DNA of 64,000 bases from Candidatus Intricatilinea gracilis (GCA_016702605.1 JADJDQ010000021.1:1-64000); one strand, 5' to 3'. Shown: positions 17,791 to 25,899, numbered from the stretch's first letter. The notes: a model not told the origin generated them from the letters alone. Made by a program: numbers and translations.

Positions 17791-18450
17791 ATGAAGAACC
17801 GATCGATGATGACCGTGGCGGCCGTTGTGCTCGTCACCAGTTTGACCACAGGTTGCGCCAATATGGGTGAGCGCGAGAAGGGCACGGCCGCAGGCGCCGG
17901 CATCGGTGCAGTGGGCGGCGCGGTGCTGAGTTCGGCCACCGGCGGCAAGGCTGGCACCGGTGCGGTGGTGGGTGGTGCACTGGGTGCGGTGGTGGGCAAC
18001 ATCTGGTCCAAGCGCCAGGAAGATCGCCGTGTCGCGCTCGAGCAGGCCACCAAGGGCACCGGCGTCGACGTCAGCCGCACGGCCGACGACCGGCTGAAGG
18101 TCAACATCCCGAGTGATGTCTCGTTCGACTTCGGAAGTGCATCCATCCGCCCGGCCATGCGCACCGTGCTCGACCCCTTCGCCGCCAGCCTGTTGGGTGA
18201 CGCCAACGCCAACACACGTGTCGAGATCGTGGGCCACACCGACAGCACCGGCTCCGAATCCGTCAACAGCGCCTTGTCGGTCGAACGTGCCCACAGCGTG
18301 CGCGACTATCTGCTGTCCCAGGGCGTGCCTGCACCGCGGGTGACCACCTTGGGCAAGGGGGAGCGCGAGCCGGTGGCTGACAACGCCAGCGAGTCCGGTC
18401 GGGCCCGCAACCGCCGTGTCGAGATCTTTCTGCGCGAATCGGCCGGTTGA
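17791..18450 (+). CDS. OmpA-family lipoprotein with glycine-zipper segment
   Basis: The 219-residue protein has a lipoprotein signal with the lipobox LTTGC near residue 21. A Gly/Ala-rich glycine-zipper stretch (residues about 32-70, GAGIGAVGGAVL) comes next. It ends in an OmpA C-terminal peptidoglycan-binding domain (FDFGSASIRP, VEIVGHTDSTGS, LSVERAHSVRDYL, NRRVEIFL). AGGAG precedes the ATG at 17791. It resembles the YiaD/Pal-like group linking the outer membrane to peptidoglycan. It lies alone between the ATPase gene and a convergent unknown gene. Confidence 0.9.
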   Translation: MKNRSMMTVAAVVLVTSLTTGCANMGEREKGTAAGAGIGAVGGAVLSSATGGKAGTGAVVGGALGAVVGNIWSKRQEDRRVALEQATKGTGVDVSRTADDRLKVNIPSDVSFDFGSASIRPAMRTVLDPFAASLLGDANANTRVEIVGHTDSTGSESVNSALSVERAHSVRDYLLSQGVPAPRVTTLGKGEREPVADNASESGRARNRRVEIFLRESAG

Positions 18451-18480
18451 TCTGCCCGCCTGCCGTCCGACCCGGATGGG

Positions 18481-18996
18481 TCAGTTGACGGTGGGCGCCC
18501 AGTCGGCGCTGGGTGAACGACCTTGCCGGGCGTCGCTCCAGCGCGTGCAGAAACACGCGCGGGCACACACCTCGTCCAGGATGGTGGTGGTGGTCACCCC
18601 GGTCTGCTGCGCCAGTGCCTGGGCAAAACGTTCGAACGCGTCGACGTGTTCGTCGGACAAAGGTTGACCGGCCGGCGGTTCGGCCAGCAACACGACGCAG
18701 GGCGCGAGGGATTCGCGCCAGTCGTCGGCCATACGCCCGGACAAGGCATCCGGGCCACGCGCCAGATGGTGGTCGAGCGCCGCACCCGAATCGAAGCCGA
18801 GGGCTTGCGCCACTGCGTCGTAGGCGGCGGCTTCGTCGCCATGGCTCACCCGTGCCACACGCCGGGCCGCCATCTTCACCTTGGCCTGCAGCAATCGACC
18901 GAGGTCGCCGGGGCAACTGCTGGCCGCGTTGACGACAAAGGCCAGACCCAGCGACAGCGCCAATACGTCGAACGACTCGGCAGTGAGTTGTGTCAT
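18481..18996 (-). CDS. Conserved hypothetical protein
   Basis: A 171-residue cytoplasmic-looking protein without a recognised family. The N-terminal half has a helical region (SFDVLALSLGLAFVVNAASS) and a basic segment. The C-terminal half is rich in Gln/Ala/Thr with three cysteines (VCARACFC). It converges on the OmpA-like gene with a 30-nt gap. No signal peptide and no catalytic motif are evident. Confidence 0.6.
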   Translation of the reverse strand: MTQLTAESFDVLALSLGLAFVVNAASSCPGDLGRLLQAKVKMAARRVARVSHGDEAAAYDAVAQALGFDSGAALDHHLARGPDALSGRMADDWRESLAPCVVLLAEPPAGQPLSDEHVDAFERFAQALAQQTGVTTTTILDEVCARACFCTRWSDARQGRSPSADWAPTVN

Positions 18997-19287
18997 CTCG
19001 ATGTCAAGGGTGAATGTGGAGGTGGACGGGCGCCGCTGCGTCGCCTGTGGTGGACGCCGGCCGCTGCGCGCAACGCGTTACAGAGTCTAGCCAGCGGCAG
19101 GTGAAATCTGAAAAAAACGCGAAGATTGTGTGAGCTCGCCGCCACGGTCGCCAGGTCTGCATGACTGCGACGGTCAAGCTCGTCTGGCCTGGCAAGGCAG
19201 GTCGACATGACCTTGTGCATGGTGTGGATGTGTGACCAGATTTGACAGAACGCACATTCCTGAAACTGCAGATCCTAGAATTCGGCA
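18997..19287. other. Intergenic region ahead of the CruR-like gene
   Basis: No gene is visible. A perfect -35-like TTGACA lies at 19242-19247 and a -10-like TAGAAT at 19276-19281, but the 28-nt spacing is too long for one standard promoter. The TAGAAT ends 6 nt before the next start codon. Confidence 0.4.
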
Positions 19288-19737
19288 ATGTTGCCAACTC
19301 TGTCGATCGGGCGTTTCGTGACCTGGTTCTCCCTGGTTGCCCTGCTGCTCGGCACCATGGTGGTGACTTATGCATTGGCCCCGGCGAAGGAGTTTCCGTC
19401 GCCTGACGACGACCTGTGCATCGTGCCGGCCCCGACCGAGTCCGACCCGATGGCGACACATGCCGGCCACGATGCCGCCTCACATCAGGGGCACCATTCG
19501 GTGCCGGCCGATCAGTCCGGCCAGTCCGGTCGATCTGCGCACTGGCACGACTCGATGACGGACCACTGCCTGCACTGCCAGTTCCGTGCTGGTCGTGGTG
19601 GGCCGGTCGCTCACACCCATGTGGCTGCCGGCCTCTGGCTGCCCGACATCGGTCTGCCCGCAGCCTTGTTCCTGGCGTCGGCCGAGCCGACGACCACACG
19701 CGCCATGCCTCGACAGGCGGGCGTTCGACTCGACTGA
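19288..19737 (+). CDS. DUF2946/CruR-like small protein with CLHC motif (RAMP variant)
   Basis: A 149-residue protein with an N-terminal hydrophobic signal/anchor (residues about 10-30). It has a His-rich middle (HAGHDAASHQGHH), a CxxC motif as HCLHC (Cys94, Cys97), then a hydrophobic stretch and a polar tail. This is the layout of DUF2946 proteins, whose Bordetella pertussis member CruR senses copper through CxxC while being translated. The C-terminal arrest motif RAPP of CruR is replaced here by RAMP (138-141). It precedes the copper-storage gene by 161 nt on the same strand. Assignment to the family is by architecture; whether it regulates the next gene is inference. Confidence 0.68.
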   Translation: MLPTLSIGRFVTWFSLVALLLGTMVVTYALAPAKEFPSPDDDLCIVPAPTESDPMATHAGHDAASHQGHHSVPADQSGQSGRSAHWHDSMTDHCLHCQFRAGRGGPVAHTHVAAGLWLPDIGLPAALFLASAEPTTTRAMPRQAGVRLD

Positions 19738-19898
19738 TGCGAGATCCCGCAAGTGCATGGCCTGGCAGCTGTTGCATCCGGCCCCAGGTGGCGGCTCAGG
19801 CTCCTGCCGTGCTCACAAATGCTCTTGCGATTCGAGCAGAGTTCCAGACAATCGCCGCTCGCACATTTCACCCCCCACCAACAAGCAAGGAGAGAAAC

Positions 19899-20342
19899 AT
19901 GGAAAGACGCGAACTGATGCAAGGCGCCGGACTGATGGCGCTGGCCGGATTGGCCACACAGGCGCTGGCACAGGCGACCGATCCGCATGCGCATCACCAT
20001 CATGGCAGTGACGGCAAGGTGTCGGCACTGACCACGTCGGCGGCAGACTGCCTCAGCAAGGGTGAGACCTGCCTGGCGCATTGCCACATCCTGATGGGTG
20101 AAGGCGACAAGGCCATGGCCGGTTGCGCCAAGTCGGTCAACCAGATGCTGGCCATTTGTGCTGCCCTGCACAAGGTGTCGGCTCAGGGCGGCAGTCAGCT
20201 CAAGGCGATGGCGCGTGTGGCGGCCAATACCTGCGAAGAGTGCGAAAAAGAGTGCCGCAAGCACGAGAAGAAACACCCCGAGTGCAAGGCCTGCGCCGAC
20301 TCGTGCGCCGATTGCCTGAAGCAGTGCAAGGCCGTGATCTGA
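19899..20342 (+). CDS. Four-helix-bundle copper-storage protein, Csp1-like, Tat-exported
   Basis: A 147-residue protein with a Tat-like signal (ERRELMQGAGL...ALAQA) and a His-rich mature N-terminus (DPHAHHHH). Thirteen cysteines (51, 58, 62, 76, 87, 112, 115, 119, 129, 132, 136, 139, 143) are spaced along four predicted helices. Csp1 of Methylosinus trichosporium is also Tat-exported with 13 cysteines that line a helical bundle and bind many Cu(I) ions. AAGGAGAG precedes the ATG at 19899. The likely role is to store or buffer Cu(I) in the periplasm. The upstream neighbour is a CruR-like gene and the convergent neighbour encodes a PCu(A)C-type chaperone, which strengthens the copper assignment. 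Confidence 0.88.
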   Translation: MERRELMQGAGLMALAGLATQALAQATDPHAHHHHGSDGKVSALTTSAADCLSKGETCLAHCHILMGEGDKAMAGCAKSVNQMLAICAALHKVSAQGGSQLKAMARVAANTCEECEKECRKHEKKHPECKACADSCADCLKQCKAVI

Positions 20343-20427
20343 CCGTCAAGCAAGACGTCGGCAACGCGGCCCGGCCTTGACCGATCAGTGCGTTGCCTCC
20401 TGTGCGTGGCTCACGGCCGCGCCTGGC

Positions 20428-20457
20428 TGTCGGGGGATCTTGCGGATCGCCCCGACA
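20428..20457. terminator. Hairpin between convergent copper genes
   Basis: TGTCGGGG (20428-20435) pairs with CCCCGACA (20450-20457), with nested GATC repeats in the loop. It lies 2 nt beyond the PCu(A)C-type gene's stop and 86 nt beyond the Csp gene. There is no T tract, so a terminator role is only probable. Confidence 0.35.
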
Positions 20458-20459
20458 CC

Positions 20460-21098
20460 TCAGTGTCGATGTGCCGCGTGAGCGCCGTGGGTATCCGCAG
20501 CAACTGACCCGGCCCCCGGCAGGGGCGCAACGAGCCCATGCGTCGAGTGGTCGTGTGCCGGCGCCGTGGTGCGCGGTTGTTGTACCCACACATCCACGTC
20601 GCGTTCACCAGCCTTCTCGAAGCGTAGCGTGAGGGTGAACTTGTCTCCCACCACGAGCGGCTTGCGCAGCCCCAGCAGCATGAGGTGCACACCTTCACCC
20701 CCGTGGCGCAGTTGCAGCTTGGCGCCAGGCGGCAAGTCCAGGGCGTCGAGGGCACGCATGCGCATCACACCGTCGGTCATGTCGCTGCGGTGAATCTCGA
20801 CGCTGTCGGCCAGCGCGGTGCGGGCACCGAGCAGACGGTCGGGCGCCTTGCCAGTGTTCTCGATGGTCCGGAAGTAGACCCCGCCGACTCGCGCGGCGGG
20901 TGGGGTCGGTGTGGCGTACGGGTGCTCGATCTTCAAGCCGCCGGCCTTGACACCGTGTGCCTGCACTGGGGTGACCGTCAGCAGCAGGCTGCCGCCAGCC
21001 AGGGCCGCGAGAGTGGGCAGCAATACGTACAGCGCCGTGTCGCGCAGTGCACGCTTCAGGCCTTGTCGCAGGGTCGGGGGGGCGAGATGGAACTGCAT
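20460..21098 (-). CDS. Periplasmic PCu(A)C-type copper chaperone with His-rich tail
   Basis: PCu(A)C proteins bind Cu(I) in the periplasm and deliver it to cytochrome oxidase or related sites. The 212-residue protein has a signal segment (VLLPTLAALAGGSLLLTVTPVQA). The fold follows with VGGVYFRTIENTG, then the ligand pattern EIHRSDM...VMRM...GEGVHLMLLGL, that is His, Met and the HxM pair. A His-rich tail (HDHSTHG...THGAHAAHRH) may be a second metal site. AAGGAA precedes the ATG at 21098. It is the last gene behind a CruR-like uORF and a small membrane protein, convergent with the Csp1-like gene. Confidence 0.87.
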   Translation of the reverse strand: MQFHLAPPTLRQGLKRALRDTALYVLLPTLAALAGGSLLLTVTPVQAHGVKAGGLKIEHPYATPTPPAARVGGVYFRTIENTGKAPDRLLGARTALADSVEIHRSDMTDGVMRMRALDALDLPPGAKLQLRHGGEGVHLMLLGLRKPLVVGDKFTLTLRFEKAGERDVDVWVQQPRTTAPAHDHSTHGLVAPLPGAGSVAADTHGAHAAHRH

Positions 21099-21192
21099 GG
21101 CGAGGATTCCTTTCTTCTGGGATCGGGGTCGATCGGTCGATCGGTCGATGAGGAGGGGGTGTCTTGGGGGCGCCCGGGCCTGCCCGGCCGGC

Positions 21193-21531
21193 TCAATCGT
21201 TGCGCCAGGCCAGCCGGCCTGTCGCGGACTGATGCCATGGTGCAGCAAGTTCGACAGGTTCGTGAGACGTGATGTCGACGATCTGGCGTTCGACCTGCAT
21301 CGACGACTGGCTGACAGACAACTTCTGTGGGGTGACCGCTTGCTCGGTGCTGCCCGAGTGCATGCGGCTGTGCGGGGACGTGCGGCTGACCGGCTGGTCA
21401 GCCAGGCTGTGGCCGATGACGATGACCATGGCGCAGATCACCACGCTGGTGGCGCCCAGGGCGACTGCCAGCAGCTTGAACATGCGGCGATCCTCGGCCA
21501 GGTCCTGGTTGGTACGACGGGGGCTGGACAT
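21193..21531 (-). CDS. Small single-pass membrane protein of unknown function
   Basis: A 112-residue protein with one clear transmembrane helix (residues about 17-41, MFKLLAVALGATSVVICAM) after a polar N-terminus. The Ser/His/Gln-containing periplasmic-looking tail carries four Met and three His (SRMHSGSTEQ, SSMQVER). GGAGAG lies 9 nt before the ATG at 21531. It sits between a CruR-like gene and the PCu(A)C-type gene in the same direction, so a copper-related role is plausible but not shown by any motif. Confidence 0.6.
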   Translation of the reverse strand: MSSPRRTNQDLAEDRRMFKLLAVALGATSVVICAMVIVIGHSLADQPVSRTSPHSRMHSGSTEQAVTPQKLSVSQSSMQVERQIVDITSHEPVELAAPWHQSATGRLAWRND

Positions 21532-21680
21532 GAATGACAACTCTCCTGCAAGGGCCTGCACACCGGTTACCACAAGATGATGACGTGGTCGACCTGCGCG
21601 GGGCAGGTCATGGCGTGGGCCGACAACGATCGTCGCTGGACGCGCAGTTTGTGCGCAACCGCCGCGACGGCGACATGGTG

Positions 21681-22073
21681 TCAGGTGAGCAGGGGTGGCG
21701 CGCGCGTCTGCGCCCGGCGCCAGACGTATTTGCTGGGCGGCGCCTGAAGGAAGGCCGCGGGTGGCTCGACCCCGCCGAGCGGCAGCACCATGGCAGGCAC
21801 CGCGGCCGGCGCCAGCGCCATGGCATCGACGGCGATGCGGCAAGCCGCGCAGTGGTCGGGGTGGCTTGTCCCACCTGGCGCCTGCGGTGCAGAGCCATCC
21901 GATTCGTGCACCGCGCCGGTCGCGCCGGAAACGCTGCACAGGTCGGCCCAGATGCTGGAGTCGGCCCTCGCGGTCAAGGCGTGTGTGATCGTCGGCAACA
22001 GCACCAATGTCAGCATCGCCAGCACGGCGAGCCAGCAGCTGAGGCGCAGTTGGGTGGACTTGAAACTGATCAC
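21681..22073 (-). CDS. CruR-like (DUF2946) copper-responsive upstream ORF heading the PCu(A)C-type cassette
   Basis: A 130-residue protein with an N-terminal hydrophobic segment (WLAVLAMLTLVLLPTI), the motif HCAAC (Cys75, Cys78) and the C-terminal RAPP motif (124-127), three residues from the end. These are the features reported for B. pertussis CruR: copper sensed by the nascent CxxC relieves arrest at RAPP and triggers Rho-dependent termination before the next gene. The start is GTG at 22073; an in-frame stop two codons upstream rules out a longer protein. A 149-nt gap separates it from the next gene. Family features are seen; the regulatory role is inferred from CruR. Confidence 0.78.
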   Translation of the reverse strand: MISFKSTQLRLSCWLAVLAMLTLVLLPTITHALTARADSSIWADLCSVSGATGAVHESDGSAPQAPGGTSHPDHCAACRIAVDAMALAPAAVPAMVLPLGGVEPPAAFLQAPPSKYVWRRAQTRAPPLLT

Positions 22074-22272
22074 CGGTCAAGTGTAGGCAGGGCAAGCACG
22101 TTGGACACCGGGTTGGGGCCCGGGACATCGCGGCAGGCAGCCCTCTCTGTGGCCGGGTGAGGAATGTTTCGCAATCGGAAGATCGAACTGTCTCTCTGGC
22201 GCTGCGGTGTGGTTTCCGTTCGGCAGGCCGCCCCGCAGGGATGGCGACCGCTGCGCCAAGGTGCAGGGCCTG

Positions 22273-23049
22273 TCATCCAGCACCCGGTCGACCAGCGCCT
22301 GGTTGTGCCCAGGCAAATGCGAGGCCACAGGCCGCCAGCGTCCACACGATCACCGCCCCCGACGGCAGGTCCAGCAGGGCGGACAGCGCCAGCCCGAGGG
22401 CATACGATGCAGCGCCCAGCAGGTAGGCGACTGCCTGTCGATGCCGACCTCTGTAGGCCCGCATCGCCAGGGCCGGGATGATGAGACTGGAAAACACCAG
22501 GTACACGCCCACGAGCTGCACCGAGGCCGTTACCGCCAGCGCGAAGGCGCCGTAAAAGCCGAAGCGCCCGAGGCGCGCCAGCCATCCGAACCACAGCGCC
22601 GCAAGCAGCACAGCCGACACCGCACCGAGCCAGATCAATTGGGTGGTGTTGACCCACAGGATCTGGCCGACCAGCAGCTCCTTGAGATGTTCGCCGCCGT
22701 GCGGGTTGCCCGACAGCAGCAGGATGCCCGCACACGCCGCCAGGATGAACATGACGCCGATGAGCGCCTCCTGCTGCTCGGGTGCCTTGCGTTCGGTCCA
22801 GGTCAGCAGCAGGGCGCCGAGCAGGGCGGCGCAGACGGCGGCCACCTGCACGGCCACGCCGCCCTCGGGCAGGCCGGCCGCATCGGCCGCGATCACGCCC
22901 AGTCCGGCGATCTGGGCGATGGCCAGGTCGATGAAGACGATGCCGCGGTCCAGCACCTGCATGCCCAGCGGCACATGGGTGGCCAGCACGAGCAGGCCGG
23001 CGACTAGCGCCGGCCCGAGCAGCGTCCAGTCGAGCGCGGCTGCATTCAT
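22273..23049 (-). CDS. ABC-3 family metal ABC transporter permease (ZnuB-like)
   Basis: A 258-residue protein with seven or eight hydrophobic helices typical of ZnuB/MntB permeases (LATHVPLGMQVLDRGIVFIDLAIAQ near the N-terminus, LIIPALAMRAYRG near the C-terminus). It overlaps the ZnuA-like gene by ATGA. It is the last gene of a cassette of CruR-like uORF, outer-membrane barrel, binding protein and permease. No ATP-binding subunit occurs next to it or anywhere in the metal region, so the ATPase must be encoded elsewhere or borrowed. Similarity to ZnuB does not fix the metal; the copper-type regulator at the head of the cassette argues for copper or dual control. Confidence 0.85.
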   Translation of the reverse strand: MNAAALDWTLLGPALVAGLLVLATHVPLGMQVLDRGIVFIDLAIAQIAGLGVIAADAAGLPEGGVAVQVAAVCAALLGALLLTWTERKAPEQQEALIGVMFILAACAGILLLSGNPHGGEHLKELLVGQILWVNTTQLIWLGAVSAVLLAALWFGWLARLGRFGFYGAFALAVTASVQLVGVYLVFSSLIIPALAMRAYRGRHRQAVAYLLGAASYALGLALSALLDLPSGAVIVWTLAACGLAFAWAQPGAGRPGAG

Positions 23050-23990
23050 CGGCTGGTCGGGGTAGCCGCCAGCAGGCGGGCCAGGGTGTCGTCGAACAGG
23101 CCGAACAGGTCTTTTGACCCGTCGCTGCCACCCACGGTGAACGGGATCTTCACTGCCGTCACGCCGGCGTTGCGGCTCAGCCAGTCGGATGGGCGGGGGT
23201 CCTGGTAGGCCGCATACAGCACCATGCGGGCAGGGCTGGACTTGACGGTGGCCAGCACCTTCTGCAGATGCGACACGGTGGGCTCCACGCCGGGGCGCGG
23301 CTCGAGCACCGCGACTTCCTTCAGCCCCAGCCAGTCGTAGAGGTAGACAAAGGCCTTGTGCTGCGACACCACGGACTGCCCCTTGAGCGGTGCAGCCTGT
23401 GTGGCCCAGCGGCTCATGGCCTGTCGCCAGCGGTTCATGAAGTCGGCCTGAGCCCGCGCATAGTCGGCTGCGTGGGCTGGGTCGATCTGCCGCAGGCGTG
23501 CACCCAGTGCCTGCGCAACCAGGGCGATGTTGCGTGGGTCGGTCTGGATGTGTGGGTTGCCGGCGGCATGGACATCACCTTGCGAGCGGTCGAGCACGGT
23601 CGGCACGTCGAGCCTGGTCACGACGTCGGCGGCAGCAAAGTTGCCCGGCTGGCCGGCCTGGACCTTGGCGTTGCCCGACTGCTGCAGCAGCACAGGCAGC
23701 CAGCCGATCTCCAGTTCGGCCCCGGTGCAGACCACCAGGTCGGCATTGCGGGCGCGGGCGATCAGGCTGGGCTTGGCCTGGATCTGATGCGGGTCCTGCA
23801 AGGCGCTGGTGGCGACCGAGACGTCGACATGCCTGCCGCCCAGCTCTTGCGCCAGTGCGCCCCACTCGGGCTCGCAGGCCAGCACACGCAGGGCGGCGTG
23901 TGCTGGCACCGCCAGCAAGAGCGACGCGGCCATGGCGGCCAGCGTGGCCACCAGCAGGCGGCCAGGAAAACGGATCGTGCTACCGGTCAT
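23046..23990 (-). CDS. Periplasmic metal-binding protein, ZnuA/TroA family (cluster A-I)
   Basis: A 314-residue protein with a signal peptide (cleavage near PAHA, residue 32) and the ZnuA/TroA fold. Candidate ligands are His68 (DPHQIQ), His147 (GNPHIQTDP) and His211 (SQHKAF), plus an acidic residue in the C-terminal lobe (QDPRPSDW). The long charged His loop of classical ZnuA is absent. In this family such proteins bind zinc or manganese; copper is not usual. It starts 18 nt after the outer-membrane protein gene and overlaps the permease gene. Because the cassette is headed by a CruR-like ORF, substrate metal is left open. Confidence 0.85.
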   Translation of the reverse strand: MTGSTIRFPGRLLVATLAAMAASLLLAVPAHAALRVLACEPEWGALAQELGGRHVDVSVATSALQDPHQIQAKPSLIARARNADLVVCTGAELEIGWLPVLLQQSGNAKVQAGQPGNFAAADVVTRLDVPTVLDRSQGDVHAAGNPHIQTDPRNIALVAQALGARLRQIDPAHAADYARAQADFMNRWRQAMSRWATQAAPLKGQSVVSQHKAFVYLYDWLGLKEVAVLEPRPGVEPTVSHLQKVLATVKSSPARMVLYAAYQDPRPSDWLSRNAGVTAVKIPFTVGGSDGSKDLFGLFDDTLARLLAATPTSR

Positions 23991-24008
23991 GGTGAAGCCC
24001 TCGCCGGT

Positions 24009-25373
24009 TCAGTAGCTGTGCGCGCCGTGGGCACCCAGACTCATCTGGTACTGCAGGAACAGCTGGCGATCGACCACACCCTCGCGCGACCGGTCCTGCG
24101 CCAGTTGCAGGCGCACGCGCGAGAACTCGCTGGCGTTGAAGTCGACCAGAAGTGAGGTCTTGCGCGGGTTGTAGCCGCTGCTGGCAGCCAGCACGGCGGT
24201 GTTGGCGCCGGCTTGTGGTGTGCCGGCGTCGAGCCGCTCGGTGCGCAGTCCCACCCGCCAACCGGGCATGAACTGCCACACACCCTGCACGTACCAGCCG
24301 CTCTGCACGGCGCGGTAGGCGTCTGTGGTCGCGGCGCCGTCGACATCAGCCGTCAGGTCGCCGCGGCGTTCGCTGCGCAGCCATTCACCCTGCAACTTGA
24401 AGCCGTTGCGGGTGGCGTTGCCGCTCGGCGCCCATTTCCAGACGGCGTCGGCCACCCAGACCCTGGTGCGGCCGGTGTAGCTGTTGGTGATGGCCTGACC
24501 CGACGATCCGACAGCGTCCAGCTGTTGGTCGTCCGCCCTGGCGTTCAGCACCGACAAGCCGGCGCGCCAGCTGTGGCTGTCGCCGATGTCGTCGCCGGTG
24601 TGGGCAGTGATCGCCACCGCACCGGCGCCATTGCGCGCGTTGTCGCCGCCGGGAAAGCTGCGGCCACGCCCCAGTTCCAGACCGAATTCGACGAAACGGT
24701 CGGTCGGTGCCAGCCAGCGCAACTGCACGCCGTCTTCGCCGTACTGGGTGCCGAGCAAGGCCTGATAGGCCAGCGGGTTGTCGACGAAATCCCAGGCATG
24801 GGCGTGTTGCTCGTTCAGATAACCCACGCCCGAGAAGTAACGCCCGGCCTTCAGGCTCAGGCCCTGGCCCAGCGCGGTCGTCTGCACATAAGCCTCTTCG
24901 ACCGAGACGGCGTCGTCGCCGTGCAAGGCGATGTGGGCGGCACCGCGTGTCCACGGGTCGATGCTGGCGGACAGGCCCAGCTCGGATTCGGCCAGGCTGA
25001 AGCCCCGGTCGCCGTGCCCGACCTCGGCGCCGACCGGCAGTTGAAAGCCGCTGATGGCAAAACTTTCCGGGTCCTGCGAGGTGCGTGTGTAGCCACCCGA
25101 CAGGATGAGCGAGATCGCCGGGTTGAAGGCATTGGCCCCGGCCGCCGGGGCGGCACTTGTCTTGGGTGCAGTCGTGGCGCGGGCTGGCAGCGCGACGGCC
25201 GCGTCGGCCCTGGCTTCGGCCGCCTGCAGACGCAACTCCAGCGCCTTGATGCGAGCGTCGTAGCTGGCGGGGGATGGCTGGCCATCACTCGTCGATGGGG
25301 CCGGGTCGGCGGCCAGGACACTCAATGGCGCGGCCAGGACGAGCGTGATGCTCGTGCGGATGAAATGGGACAT
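24009..25373 (-). CDS. Outer-membrane beta-barrel protein linked to metal uptake
   Basis: A 454-residue porin-like protein. It has a signal peptide (VLAAPLSVLAA), a short coiled-coil (YDARIKALELRLQAAEARA, residues about 40-60), an Ala-rich linker and a barrel of alternating strands (NPAISLILSGGYTRTS, LSLKAGRYFSGVGYLNEQHAHAWDFVD). The barrel ends HGAHSY with an aromatic residue. It lacks a TonB box and plug, so it is not a TonB-dependent receptor. Proteins with this layout are, as far as I recall, often beside ZnuA-like genes. GAGAG precedes ATG 25373. It is first of the three transport genes behind the CruR-like ORF. The permeant is unknown. Confidence 0.8.
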   Translation of the reverse strand: MSHFIRTSITLVLAAPLSVLAADPAPSTSDGQPSPASYDARIKALELRLQAAEARADAAVALPARATTAPKTSAAPAAGANAFNPAISLILSGGYTRTSQDPESFAISGFQLPVGAEVGHGDRGFSLAESELGLSASIDPWTRGAAHIALHGDDAVSVEEAYVQTTALGQGLSLKAGRYFSGVGYLNEQHAHAWDFVDNPLAYQALLGTQYGEDGVQLRWLAPTDRFVEFGLELGRGRSFPGGDNARNGAGAVAITAHTGDDIGDSHSWRAGLSVLNARADDQQLDAVGSSGQAITNSYTGRTRVWVADAVWKWAPSGNATRNGFKLQGEWLRSERRGDLTADVDGAATTDAYRAVQSGWYVQGVWQFMPGWRVGLRTERLDAGTPQAGANTAVLAASSGYNPRKTSLLVDFNASEFSRVRLQLAQDRSREGVVDRQLFLQYQMSLGAHGAHSY

Positions 25374-25495
25374 GACATGCTCTCGTTGCAGCGACACCAC
25401 CCCGCGGACGATGCAGGCGTGCGGGTTTGCGTCCCACCCTGGCTCGCAGGGTGTCGGGCTGGCGGTCGCTGATCTGACTGAAAGGAAGCAACCCG

Positions 25496-25517
25496 CCTGC
25501 CCGTGATCATGGGCAGG
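25496..25517. repeat. Near-perfect palindrome between cruR-like gene and barrel gene
   Basis: CCTGCCC and GGGCAGG flank GTGATCAT, giving a 22-nt palindrome with one G-T pair, 31 nt after the CruR-like stop and 122 nt before the barrel gene. It could be a pause hairpin, an operator or part of a terminator. No T tract follows on the transcribed (minus) strand. Confidence 0.45.
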
Positions 25518-25548
25518 TGGTTCGCATCGTGGGCGCCGGCAGGCGCAG

Positions 25549-25899
25549 TCAGCGAGAGGGCGGTGGCGGTGCCCGGCTCGAGTAAGCCGTGAGTGTGGGG
25601 GCCAGCCACACGCTGGTCGGCGCATCGACCGGGGTCGATTGCGCGCCGGTGTGCAGCACCAGCGTCGGCCTATCGGCCGCGGGTGCACTGCCACCGAGCG
25701 AGGCAGCCGTCAGGCACAGGTCGCAATGTTCGGCCGAATGCACGGCCGTGCGATCGTCGTCCTGGACGGATTCATCCGACAGGGCATGACTTGCGCCATG
25801 CCACGCCGCCACCGACTGCGCCACAGGCAGCAGCAAGGCCAGCCAGATCAGCCAGGACAGGCTGATGCGACGGGGTGAACGCAGGTGGCGGGTAAACAT
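25549..25899 (-). CDS. CruR-like (DUF2946) copper-responsive upstream ORF heading the barrel/ZnuA/ZnuB-like cassette
   Basis: A 116-residue protein with an N-terminal hydrophobic segment (LSWLIWLALLLPVAQSV), the motif HCDLC (Cys59, Cys62) and the RAPP motif at 109-112, near the C-terminus (SRAPPPPSR). I chose ATG 25899; an in-frame TTG four codons earlier is possible. The 175-nt space to the barrel gene is where Rho-dependent termination would occur by the CruR model. It implies that an ABC-type metal uptake cassette answers to copper, which I have not seen described. Confidence 0.75.
   Translation of the reverse strand: MFTRHLRSPRRISLSWLIWLALLLPVAQSVAAWHGASHALSDESVQDDDRTAVHSAEHCDLCLTAASLGGSAPAADRPTLVLHTGAQSTPVDAPTSVWLAPTLTAYSSRAPPPPSR

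Noticed and set aside
19242..19281. TTGACA ... TAGAAT as one sigma-70 promoter
   Set aside because: The spacing is 28 nt, too long for a normal promoter.
25374..25548. Zur or Fur operator upstream of the barrel/ZnuA/ZnuB-like cassette
   Set aside because: No AT-rich inverted repeat resembling either box was found; only a GC-rich palindrome is present.
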